56,809 nt of DNA from a virus. Below the pieces are notes generated by a model. It had not been told where the DNA came from. It saw only the letters and a list, made by a program, of their open reading frames with translations, and did not search any database. The stretch covers positions 1 to 56,809 of the IMG/VR virus record IMGVR_UViG_3300020451_000578. One strand, 5' to 3'. Shown one piece after another: positions 15,670 through 22,616 of the stretch. Position 1 is the stretch's first letter. The number at the start of each line of letters is the position of its first letter. Position numbers and translations under genes: made by a program.

Positions 15670-16091
15670 TAGACAGGGAACTCAAACCGCTTTGCGTCAA
15701 TCGCGTTCTTCACTTGGAATCCACGATTGTTGATCATCTTTAAGATGTTCTCAATATAATTTATACAAGTTTCGAAATAAGTTACCCTTAAGGATTGCTT
15801 CTGAATATCTTCATCAGAATCTAGGAAGGTGTTTAGATCTCCCTTGAGTACCTTTAGATCAAAGACTTGATTGTTCTCGTCCGTTTTCTTTCCGCTATAC
15901 CACAACCACTTTTCACGGTAACACCTCTTGAGTTTGCACTTCTCATCCTCAAGAATTAGTTTGTATTTGTTGTAGTAGATATGGTACTTCTGATGTAAAC
16001 TTGCTATCTGCAAGGACTCGCTGCCCAAATCTGCCTCATTAAAAATAGAGTCCTTAGACCAGGACTCCTGCAACTCTTCAAGTAATGCCAT
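15669..16091 (-). CDS. uvsY: UvsY recombination mediator
   Basis: A 140-residue, mostly helical protein like T4 UvsY (137 aa). The segment ELQESWSKDSIFNEADLGSES is characteristic of the N-terminus, and basic residues around KCKLKRCYREKWLWYSGKK form the DNA-binding surface. UvsY loads the UvsX recombinase onto gp32-covered single-stranded DNA. It lies upstream of uvsW, as in other cyanophages, but is separated from gp23 only by a tail-tube-like gene and a small gene, so late promoters may also read into it. Confidence 0.9.
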   Translation of the reverse strand: MALLEELQESWSKDSIFNEADLGSESLQIASLHQKYHIYYNKYKLILEDEKCKLKRCYREKWLWYSGKKTDENNQVFDLKVLKGDLNTFLDSDEDIQKQSLRVTYFETCINYIENILKMINNRGFQVKNAIDAKRFEFPV

Positions 16092-16094
16092 AAA

Positions 16095-16655
16095 TTAAGA
16101 TAAATTTTTCTTTCTACCACCCTCGATTGCTTGGATCTCGTATGATAGGTAATCGAATGATACGATTGATTGGAAATATTCTTGGTCACTAAGCGTACCG
16201 TCAAACTCTAGTGTACTAAGTTCCACTGGTTTCAAGTTCGTGAAGACGACATTGTATAGAGGTTGGAAGTTAGAGTTGAGGATAGTCAGTGTACCGTCAG
16301 CAAAGATTAGATCATCACCTAAACTTTTGACTGTGTTCTCAGGAGTTGCGTCGATCATCTGCTGACGTTCTTCGAACTTCTCTGGAACTGCAAGACCACG
16401 CATCCAATTATGAAGGATCAAATAGTTCTCCATATTTTCATCTACAAGAAACTGTAGATTGAAACGACCGTAGTCAAGAGTACCTTCAAGGTAGGTGCTT
16501 CTGTATGGTGTTGGTTGCTCAACCAAACTCATAGAGATGTTTGGTACGTTTGCCATTTGTGCGAAGTATGCAACCTTAGGATACTTTGCCAATGTAAAGC
16601 GAAACCCACCTGGACTGAGGAAATTCCTATTGCTTATTTGCGTTTGAAAAGACAT
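16095..16655 (-). CDS. Tail-tube-fold virion protein (186 aa)
   Basis: Not firmly named. The sequence has the rhythm of gp19-like tail-tube proteins: an N-terminal NFLSPGGFRFTLAKYPKV strand, NVPNISMS, and GRFNLQFLVDENMENYLILHNWMRG. The closing LSTLEFDGTLSDQEYFQSIVSFDYLSYEI resembles the end of tail-tube subunits. It is preceded by a late promoter (GATAAATA) and lies after gp23, a position where cyanophages carry a structural gene; tail completion gp3 is one alternative I cannot exclude. A role as a tail-tube terminator, baseplate hub tube or tube paralogue is inference. The stop is three bases before uvsY. Confidence 0.7.
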   Translation of the reverse strand: MSFQTQISNRNFLSPGGFRFTLAKYPKVAYFAQMANVPNISMSLVEQPTPYRSTYLEGTLDYGRFNLQFLVDENMENYLILHNWMRGLAVPEKFEERQQMIDATPENTVKSLGDDLIFADGTLTILNSNFQPLYNVVFTNLKPVELSTLEFDGTLSDQEYFQSIVSFDYLSYEIQAIEGGRKKNLS

Positions 16656-16683
16656 TATCTAAATGATTGGGTTCCGCCAATTC

Positions 16684-16691
16684 TATTTATC
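16684..16691 (-). promoter_or_regulatory. Late promoter octamer GATAAATA
   Basis: GATAAATA on the minus strand, 29 bases upstream of the tail-tube-like gene. One mismatch to the T4-type TATAAATA, with ATAAATA intact. It overlaps the last codons of the 55-residue gene. Confidence 0.65.
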
Positions 16692-16854
16692 CACGATATT
16701 CTTGCAGCATATGGAGAACACGGTTAAGCATAAAATGTGCACCGTCCTCCCAGTCTTTAGTTGCTCCTTTATACTGCTTATCAAAAATTTCAGTTTTTAG
16801 TTTTAGAACTCTGAGGTTGATTTCTTCTTTTGTCACGTAGTTCCTACCAGACAT
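16687..16854 (-). CDS. Small basic hypothetical protein (55 aa)
   Basis: Reading frame MSGRNYVTKEEINLRVLKLK...HMLQEYRG, not recognised by me as a family. It is one predicted long amphipathic helix pair with alternating Lys/Glu and hydrophobic residues (KLKTEIFDKQYKG; WEDGAHFMLNRVLHML). The start at 16854 lies just after the gp23 terminator, about 20 bases behind a GTTAAATA late-promoter-like box. The frame is open upstream into gp23, but that extension overlaps gp23 out of frame and is rejected. Late expression is inferred. Confidence 0.65.
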   Translation of the reverse strand: MSGRNYVTKEEINLRVLKLKTEIFDKQYKGATKDWEDGAHFMLNRVLHMLQEYRG

Positions 16855-16874
16855 TTTACTCACTAATACTAATA

Positions 16875-16882
16875 TATTTAAC
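16875..16882 (-). promoter_or_regulatory. Late-promoter-like octamer GTTAAATA
   Basis: GTTAAATA directly after the terminator of gp23 and 21 bases upstream of the 55-residue gene. The same variant occurs 23 bases before petE. Confidence 0.45.
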
Positions 16883-16909
16883 AAAAAAAAGGACCCCGAA
16901 GGGTCCTTT
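16883..16909 (-). terminator. Strong rho-independent terminator of gp23
   Basis: Minus strand: AAAGGACCC, loop TTCG, GGGTCCTTT, then a run of T residues continuing from the stem. A perfect 9-bp stem closed by a UUCG tetraloop, 25 bases beyond the gp23 stop. Confidence 0.95.
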
Positions 16910-16933
16910 GAGTAAACAAATATAAGCGATCGC

Positions 16934-18301
16934 TTACATAAGGTTGTCAACCAAACTACGTCTGTAGTAACGGTTAGCGTTAGCAGTAAGAGCACCGCTA
17001 CCTTGAGTTGTACCTTCAGCAAATGGGTTTGCAACAAGACCGTATCTTGTCTTAAATCCGATTTTTGGTTGGAAGGTGTCCTGACCAACCGCACGAACCA
17101 TCTGAAGAGGAACGTATGGGCAGTAGAACAGTCCAGCATCATATGCAGAACTACCTTTGTATCCAGCAACGTAGAAGTGTCTGTCACTTACGTTTGCAGA
17201 ATATGGGTCAACGTAAACCTTGATTCTTCCGTTAAGAGTACCAGCAAGAGTGCTGCTATTGTCATCAGGAAGTAGTCCACTGTTGCCAGAAAGAGCAGGA
17301 GTATAATCAAGAACGCCTGCCATTGACAATGCAGATGCAACGTCAGCAGAACAGATCAAGATGTTACCCTTCCCGCGTCTAGTCTCGTGACCGATCGCGT
17401 TCATATCTCTTTCGATGTTGAAAAGAAGACCTTTGAACTTCTCTACAGACCATCTACCGTTGGAGTCAACGTCAAGATCGAAGATACCAGCAGTTGCAGT
17501 GTTAGACTGAGAACCAGGTCTTGCAACCTTGTACACAGTACGAACAACTTCACGGTTGATTTCAGCAAGAACCTCAGTAGACAAGATGTTTGCCAACTCA
17601 GATTCAGCGTCCAATCCGTGAACTGCCTTAAGATCTTGAGCAAGTTCCAAACTGTACTCTGCCTTGAGTGCTCTGGACTTCGCAGTCACAGTAACTTTCT
17701 CAATGCTGAAGTTCATTTCAGCGAAGGCATTAGAACCAGTACCTAGAGTCTCTGACTCATCGGTTCTCATTCCTGTACCGTTGGTGTATGTACCAGAGTC
17801 GTTAAGAAGACCTGGGTTTGATCCTGCCTGAGCAGAACCTGCAGAACCGAATCCACTAGTTCCAGCGGCGTCAGTACCAGTGAACTGTGAATCTGATTCG
17901 TTGAAGAATGCTTCAGTACCAGATGCTCTGTTAGTACCGTATCTAGATCTCATTGCGAAGATCAGACCAGTAGGACCAGTCATAGGTTGAACACCTGCAA
18001 TGTCATAAGCAATAAGCTTAGGCATTGAACGTCTGATCAAGGAGATCAGAACAGGGTCGAAACCTGCAACAGGACCAGTAGCAGTAGCATCAGCAGAGAA
18101 ACCTGCTGCTGAACTTGAAGATCCAGTAGCGTTAGTAGGTGCTGCCTCAGTAAGGATGCCTCTTTCTTCTTTTAAAAATGATTCTTGGTTTTCGAGCAGA
18201 ATTGCGGTGACCGCTTTCTTGTAGTTGTCCTTGATGGAATCAAGACCCTCACAATTAAGAACGGGTGACCACTTCTCCTGCAGATGTTCGGATTTGAACA
18301 T
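16934..18301 (-). CDS. 23: gp23 major capsid protein
   Basis: A 455-residue HK97-fold major capsid protein, shorter than T4 gp23 (521 aa) as usual in cyanophages. The N-terminus MFKSEHLQEKWSPVLN is the gp23 signature. A prohead protease site fits after E52 in RGILTE/AAPT, matching the (I/L)xE rule, so the mature protein would start at A53. Core sequences include LIRRSMPKLIAYDIAGVQPM and PTGLIFAMRSRYG. A good Shine-Dalgarno (AGAGGT) precedes the ATG. It ends at a very strong terminator, consistent with the most abundant virion mRNA. Confidence 0.97.
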   Translation of the reverse strand: MFKSEHLQEKWSPVLNCEGLDSIKDNYKKAVTAILLENQESFLKEERGILTEAAPTNATGSSSSAAGFSADATATGPVAGFDPVLISLIRRSMPKLIAYDIAGVQPMTGPTGLIFAMRSRYGTNRASGTEAFFNESDSQFTGTDAAGTSGFGSAGSAQAGSNPGLLNDSGTYTNGTGMRTDESETLGTGSNAFAEMNFSIEKVTVTAKSRALKAEYSLELAQDLKAVHGLDAESELANILSTEVLAEINREVVRTVYKVARPGSQSNTATAGIFDLDVDSNGRWSVEKFKGLLFNIERDMNAIGHETRRGKGNILICSADVASALSMAGVLDYTPALSGNSGLLPDDNSSTLAGTLNGRIKVYVDPYSANVSDRHFYVAGYKGSSAYDAGLFYCPYVPLQMVRAVGQDTFQPKIGFKTRYGLVANPFAEGTTQGSGALTANANRYYRRSLVDNLM

Positions 18302-18353
18302 TGCGTTTTACCTCTTTGGGTTTAATAGGGAAAAAATAGTTTAATGACTAAAA

Positions 18354-19343
18354 TCACTTAGTCCAGCGTCTGATGGCGTCAACGTACTTGGACATTGAAT
18401 CAGACATATCTGTATCCACAACTGGTTGAACATCTTCGGCAATCGTTTCAGATGCAGTTTGTGGTTTGCTGCTAAAATAAGACTCCTTGAGAGTTTCAAT
18501 TTTGCTGCGGAATGACTCTTCATTTTCAAACTCAACACCTTCAGAGAGACTTCCAAGTTTCTCCTTCTCGGTTTGGGCGAGACCTTCTGCGATCTCAGTC
18601 ACGATTCCATTCTTAACATAACCTGCCACTTGGTGTGTAAGGTCAACGTTCTTATCAATTTGTTCGTTGAGTTTTGCTTCCATCTGATCAAGTTCAGTCA
18701 CCATATCAGTAATGATGTCTGCCTTCTCCTCGGGAACCTCAATGTGGTTCTCGACGAAAACTTTTTTAAGACCTGCAACCACGCTCTCAGCAATCTCTGC
18801 TTTGAGACCAGTTTCAACTGCGAGTTGGTTGGCGTCGATCCACTGCTGAGTAGCATAAGTTAGATACTCATCTACTTGCTCAGCAAGTGTAGTCTTAACT
18901 GCTTCGACTTCCTCAGAAAGTGTACCTGCGTATTCCTTATGAACACGGTCAAGTTCCTCGTTGAGGCGTGATACAACAGCGGCTTCGAAGATCGTCGCTG
19001 CTTTTGCTTTGAACTCTTCAGAAAGATCTTCGCCTTCTGTAAGAGCGGCAACGTCAGCAGAAAGGTCGATCTCAATAAGATCTTCGCCTGGAGCGTTTTC
19101 TGCTTCCACCGATTCTGCCTTCTGAGGTGATGCTGCAGAAGGTTTTGTCTTAGGTGATGCTGCCTGTGTTTGTGATGGAGTCTTCAGTTTGTTAGACTCA
19201 TCATCAGGTTTTGAGTTCTGAGGTGTAGGACCTCCGAGATTCTCAACGCCACCCAAAGAAGAACCATCAGCAACAGCACCGTCGAATTTTGCTTCGGTGA
19301 CTTGCTTTTCTTCGGATGCCATTACTTCATTCTCTTGTGACAT
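18354..19343 (-). CDS. 22: gp22 prohead core scaffold protein
   Basis: A 329-residue acidic, Ala/Glu-rich helical protein directly before gp23, as in T4. The first third is a disordered, proline/serine/lysine linker (PTPQNSKPDDESNKLKTPSQ). The rest is coiled-coil with several L-x-E tripeptides (for example ALTE, DLSE) that would be cut by gp21 during head maturation. It ends SMSKYVDAIRRWTK, the basic capsid-binding tail. A strong AAGGAGA ribosome site precedes the ATG, and a perfect late promoter lies 40 bases upstream. Confidence 0.9.
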   Translation of the reverse strand: MSQENEVMASEEKQVTEAKFDGAVADGSSLGGVENLGGPTPQNSKPDDESNKLKTPSQTQAASPKTKPSAASPQKAESVEAENAPGEDLIEIDLSADVAALTEGEDLSEEFKAKAATIFEAAVVSRLNEELDRVHKEYAGTLSEEVEAVKTTLAEQVDEYLTYATQQWIDANQLAVETGLKAEIAESVVAGLKKVFVENHIEVPEEKADIITDMVTELDQMEAKLNEQIDKNVDLTHQVAGYVKNGIVTEIAEGLAQTEKEKLGSLSEGVEFENEESFRSKIETLKESYFSSKPQTASETIAEDVQPVVDTDMSDSMSKYVDAIRRWTK

Positions 19344-19382
19344 TAGAGTTGTCTCCTTAGTAGTCTTTGCTATTCGTAAAAA

Positions 19383-19390
19383 TATTTATA
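19383..19390 (-). promoter_or_regulatory. Late promoter TATAAATA upstream of gp22
   Basis: Exact TATAAATA on the minus strand in the gap between gp21 stop and gp22 start, 40 bases before the ATG. It would drive gp22 and gp23; I see no equally good box in the gp22-gp23 gap. Confidence 0.85.
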
Positions 19391-19391
19391 A

Positions 19392-20042
19392 TCACAGGGT
19401 ATTCAAAAAATTTGAAAACGCGGAAATCTTCCGCTCTTCAAGTACCCTTTGATTAGCAGCGTTGTCGATTTGCTTCTTCATAGTGGCAATTTCAGACTCT
19501 TGCATAAGTCCGTTATTCCAGACCCATTCTTTGCCTTCCATAATTCCATTAACAAAAGCATCTGGTGCTGAGGGATCAGCAACAATATCTGCTGCGGTTG
19601 CCAACATAAAATCATCAGCAACGACTTTCGATCCATCTCTTGTTTCTTGGAGTGATCCAATACCACGAGATGAAACGCCTAGTTTTACACCTTCATCTAG
19701 AAGTGAACGTGTAATGTTACCCATAGGAGTATCTAGGATTCTTGCTCTGCCTCTAAAGTTATTACCTTCTTGAACCAGAGATGTGATCAGATGTGAAACT
19801 CGATCAAGGTTCACAGTAGGACCATCGGGATGACCCAACTCTCCTAGTGCGCGACCGCTTTTAACGTATGACTCGTTGTATTTAGCAACTTCGCGTACCA
19901 GAGTATTAATAGGGTACATTCTTCCGTTGCGATTTTTGATCTCGCCTTGTAGGAATGTTCCTTCTATGTATAGGTTTTTCTTACCGTTCTTCTCCTCACT
20001 AAGGATCTGAACGTCTTCAATCTGTTCCGTGATCAGTTTCAT
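19392..20042 (-). CDS. 21: gp21 prohead core protease
   Basis: A 216-residue serine protease of the T4 gp21 family (T4: 212 aa). The catalytic histidine lies in GRALGELGHPDGP (H71) and the nucleophile region in KLGVSSRGIGS (S124/S125). IEGTFLQGEIKNRNGRMYP is the typical N-terminal strand pair. It cleaves scaffold and capsid proteins after (I/L)xE during head maturation. The start overlaps the end of the 65-residue core gene by 26 bases. Confidence 0.93.
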   Translation of the reverse strand: MKLITEQIEDVQILSEEKNGKKNLYIEGTFLQGEIKNRNGRMYPINTLVREVAKYNESYVKSGRALGELGHPDGPTVNLDRVSHLITSLVQEGNNFRGRARILDTPMGNITRSLLDEGVKLGVSSRGIGSLQETRDGSKVVADDFMLATAADIVADPSAPDAFVNGIMEGKEWVWNNGLMQESEIATMKKQIDNAANQRVLEERKISAFSNFLNTL

Positions 20043-20214
20043 CTGTGGGTTCCTCTTGAGTTTCGGGTTTCATCCAGTCACCTGCAATTTCTTTCTTCTT
20101 TGCTTCTAGAGCATCAGCAGTCATTGCTTTCATTGCGTCATCAACTTCTGAACTGAGATCTTTGTTCCCAGAAAAAAGTTTGTTGACAATTTCTTTCGCT
20201 TGGATGGATGGCAT
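20017..20214 (-). CDS. Small prohead core-region protein (65 aa; gp67/gp68-like position)
   Basis: Reading frame MPSIQAKEIVNKLFSGNKDL...EEPTDETDHGTD, between portal gp20 and protease gp21. In T4 the small prohead core genes 67 and 68 are in this interval, so a core role is likely by synteny, though I cannot show sequence homology. It is helical with an acidic, probably disordered C-terminus. A longer frame from 20349 runs inside gp20 and is rejected. A TCTAAATA late-promoter-like box lies 23 bases upstream. Confidence 0.65.
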   Translation of the reverse strand: MPSIQAKEIVNKLFSGNKDLSSEVDDAMKAMTADALEAKKKEIAGDWMKPETQEEPTDETDHGTD

Positions 20215-20236
20215 AATAAATGTCCTCGTATAATAA

Positions 20237-20244
20237 TATTTAGA
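20237..20244 (-). promoter_or_regulatory. Late-promoter-like octamer TCTAAATA
   Basis: TCTAAATA overlapping the gp20 stop codon, 23 bases before the 65-residue core gene. The spacing is right, but the box has two mismatches. Confidence 0.45.
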
Positions 20245-21862
20245 ATTCTCCGCGTTTATAGTCTGCTGGAGCGACTGATTCGACACCGCTTGGACCTTCT
20301 TCTTCCTGAACTTCACCTTCCATTCCCATTCCACCTGCCATCGGTTCACCTGTCATAGGATCAATCGAAGCGGGGTCAGGGATCTTACCTTCTTCAATTT
20401 CCTTCTCAATCTGTTCGTCGATCTCAGTGATCTCCGCTTCAGTATGCTTAAGAATTTGACGACGGATATAGTCAGCAGAGAAGTATCTACCAACGAAAGG
20501 ATCCATTGTTTGAACAAGATTCAAACGCTCTGTTAGAATCTCTTTCTCTTTTAGTTCAGAGAAATAGTTGTCAGCAATATAATCATATTGAATATGCTCT
20601 GACATATCTTCCCACTCTTCAATGCTGATAACGCCTTTCAGAATGAGTTGAGTTTTAAGTAGATCGTGAAGCAGTTCAGAGAACTTCTTACGCAAACGAG
20701 TTACGAACTTTTGGAACTTAATCTCGTCACGTGTGATCTCTGCTGCGCGACCTAGGTTGAAGGTTGACTCTGATTCCAGTCTTGATTCTGGAACGTTGAG
20801 TGCACGGTAGAGTTTCTTCTGGAAGTATTTGACATCCTCAAGTTCTCCAAGATTTTGTCCACCTGGGAGCGTAGTGATTTCAGTACCTCGTCCCCCTTCT
20901 CTTCTGGGTAACCAGAAATCTTCGAGCATTGACATAAATTTTCTGTCATCTCTAATTTCTCCTGTGTCTGCATTGTAAACCAACTTGTTTCTATAACGAG
21001 ACATAACCTCGCGGAGATATTGTTCTGCCTTTTGCTTAGGAAGATTACCAACATCAATATAGAAAATACGACGCTCAGGTGCTCTTGACAGTCTGTAAAT
21101 AACAAGACTATCCTCGATCATCCTCAGTTGGTTGAGCGCCTTGATTGACTTATGCAAATGTGACATAATCACATTCTTGTTCATATCTTTCAAACCACTG
21201 TGGGCGAAAGCAATTGCATCAGGAGCAACCTTGATACCAGAGGTTTCCATTGCTCGGAGACCTTTGGGATTGTAAACGTAATACTCTGCAGACTTACCAG
21301 CAATCTGCGCTTCCATTGTTCTTGGATCGACAAACTGTTTATCCTTAGGACGCTCCAGTTCAACAACCTTTCTGATTTTTCTAGGATCAATATATCTTAG
21401 TTCTGTGATACCACCTCTAGGGTTCTTGGTATCAATCATCTTGTGGTAGTAGATCTTCCCGTCAATATACCAGCGACGGAAAATATCATATGCTTTCTTG
21501 TCAAAGTCAAGCAAACGGAGGATGTTAAAGAACTCCTCTCTAATTCTTTTCTTGATAGTACCACTGACTTTGAGATTAGATAACTCTACGTCTACAGGAC
21601 TGTCATCTAACTCACCAGCGATTGCTTCGTTTACTACATCGTCAATAGCGCGATCACATTCAGGATGAATTGACATTGCGCGATAACGACGGATTAGATC
21701 GTTTTCGTCTTTGTATGTTCCATCAAGATCAATGGCGGTACCGAAATAACCACCACCTGCAACTGGTGTCGCTGCATCATCTGACTCTTTACGCACGAAA
21801 GAAGGACCCTTCGCAGAGTCCTTCTTGGCACGTTCAAGAGAATAACCAAAAAGTTGGGACAT
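20240..21862 (-). CDS. 20: gp20 portal vertex protein
   Basis: A 540-residue portal protein (T4 gp20: 524 aa) that forms the dodecameric DNA channel and initiates prohead assembly. Characteristic stretches include YRAMSIHPECDRAIDDVVNEAI near residue 65, DIFRRWYIDGKIYYH, ERRIFYIDVGNLPKQKAEQYL and NVPESRLESES. A perfect late promoter is 27 bases before the ATG. The C-terminus is a methionine/glycine-rich acidic tail (PMTGEPMAGGMGMEGEV). Near its start the coding sequence contains a terminator-like hairpin. Confidence 0.97.
   Translation of the reverse strand: MSQLFGYSLERAKKDSAKGPSFVRKESDDAATPVAGGGYFGTAIDLDGTYKDENDLIRRYRAMSIHPECDRAIDDVVNEAIAGELDDSPVDVELSNLKVSGTIKKRIREEFFNILRLLDFDKKAYDIFRRWYIDGKIYYHKMIDTKNPRGGITELRYIDPRKIRKVVELERPKDKQFVDPRTMEAQIAGKSAEYYVYNPKGLRAMETSGIKVAPDAIAFAHSGLKDMNKNVIMSHLHKSIKALNQLRMIEDSLVIYRLSRAPERRIFYIDVGNLPKQKAEQYLREVMSRYRNKLVYNADTGEIRDDRKFMSMLEDFWLPRREGGRGTEITTLPGGQNLGELEDVKYFQKKLYRALNVPESRLESESTFNLGRAAEITRDEIKFQKFVTRLRKKFSELLHDLLKTQLILKGVISIEEWEDMSEHIQYDYIADNYFSELKEKEILTERLNLVQTMDPFVGRYFSADYIRRQILKHTEAEITEIDEQIEKEIEEGKIPDPASIDPMTGEPMAGGMGMEGEVQEEEGPSGVESVAPADYKRGEF
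21799..21826 (-). other. Hairpin-forming inverted repeat inside the start of gp20
   Basis: Minus strand AAGAAGGAC and GTCCTTCTT (9 bp, perfect) enclose a 10-base loop, starting about 36 bases after the gp20 ATG. It encodes residues around AKKDSAKGPSF. It resembles the gp23 terminator stem (GGACC core) but lacks a following T-run. Confidence 0.4.
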
Positions 21863-21888
21863 CTAATTATTAGAATTTTCTTCCCAAC

Positions 21889-21896
21889 TATTTATA
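21889..21896 (-). promoter_or_regulatory. Late promoter TATAAATA upstream of gp20
   Basis: Exact TATAAATA on the minus strand between the gp19 stop and the gp20 start, 27 bases before the gp20 ATG. Confidence 0.9.
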
Positions 21897-21902
21897 AGGT
21901 TT

Positions 21903-21924
21903 CAAATTAACTTTATTTAATTTG
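21903..21924. other. AT-rich perfect inverted repeat at the gp19 stop
   Basis: CAAATTAA and TTAATTTG arms of 8 bp with a 6-base loop; the minus-strand 5' arm includes the gp19 stop codon. No T-run follows, so it is at most a weak terminator or a 3'-end stabilising hairpin just before the gp20 late promoter. Confidence 0.4.
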
Positions 21925-22588
21925 AGTTTCCAGTGTTGACGTCAGTGTCATAAGTCCAGTATTGAACTTGGAATTCGACGGTGTACTCTTCTGGTGTATC
22001 TGTGGTTCCCCAGTCAAGATCGATCGCAGAAATGTTAGATGGCCAGATACCTTCGAACTTGTATGTACGAATAATCTTACCTTTTCTATCCATCTGTCTA
22101 ACTTTTGCCATCGCTTGATAATCAGCAATGGTGTTAGAGTTCTGGAAGTTCTGCTGTAGTGCTTGAATGTTGGTTGACCAAGATTCGAAGAACGCTCTCA
22201 TCTTGAATGACTGATCGTTTAGAACAGTAACGGTCCAAGGTTCGAATGTTCTGTCGCCAGCAACCTTGAGGATTCTTCCTCTGTAAGGAACTTCCACAAC
22301 ACCAACTGTTGATGCAGGGATGTTTGCTGCCTTCACAAGGAAGGTACCGAATGCGGATGCTTCGGAAGCGTTTAGTTGTGACTCACCAGATGAGTTTTCA
22401 GTTGCTTCTGCATTAGAACCTGAAACTCCACCTGATTGAGGTGATACCCCATCCTGAAGGATTGGGGGTGCATAGATCTCGCACTGAAATAGATTGGGGC
22501 GTGCGAAATCTTTGACTTGATCTCGGAAGGAGAAGATCGGAGCTCGTACCGAACTCTGCTCCACCTGTCCTGGTTGTTGTTCTGCCAT
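21917..22588 (-). CDS. 19: gp19 tail tube protein
   Basis: A 223-residue tail tube subunit (T4: 163 aa) that polymerises inside the sheath. DFARPNLFQCEIYAPP matches the T4 gp19 opening. RGRILKVAGDRTFEPWTVTVLNDQSF matches the central strand region, and YKFEGIWPSNISAIDLDWG the C-terminal region. The extra length is an inserted Ser/Gly/Asn-rich loop (about residues 48-75, GVSGSNAEATENSSGESQL), a likely surface loop. A good AGGAG site precedes the ATG. It follows the sheath gene by 28 bases. Confidence 0.96.
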   Translation of the reverse strand: MAEQQPGQVEQSSVRAPIFSFRDQVKDFARPNLFQCEIYAPPILQDGVSPQSGGVSGSNAEATENSSGESQLNASEASAFGTFLVKAANIPASTVGVVEVPYRGRILKVAGDRTFEPWTVTVLNDQSFKMRAFFESWSTNIQALQQNFQNSNTIADYQAMAKVRQMDRKGKIIRTYKFEGIWPSNISAIDLDWGTTDTPEEYTVEFQVQYWTYDTDVNTGNSN

Positions 22589-22616
22589 TGTTTTAACTCC
22601 TAGTTAGACTCTTGAA

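Noticed and set aside
16687-17187. Long minus-strand frame of 166 codons covering the end of gp23 and the 55-residue gene
   Set aside because: The upstream 111 codons lie inside gp23 in another frame and cross its strong terminator; only the last 55 codons, starting after the terminator, make a sensible gene.
20017-20349. Longer start for the small prohead core gene
   Set aside because: The extension overlaps the gp20 C-terminus out of frame and has low-complexity, gene-unlike sequence; the ATG at 20214 follows a late-like promoter box.
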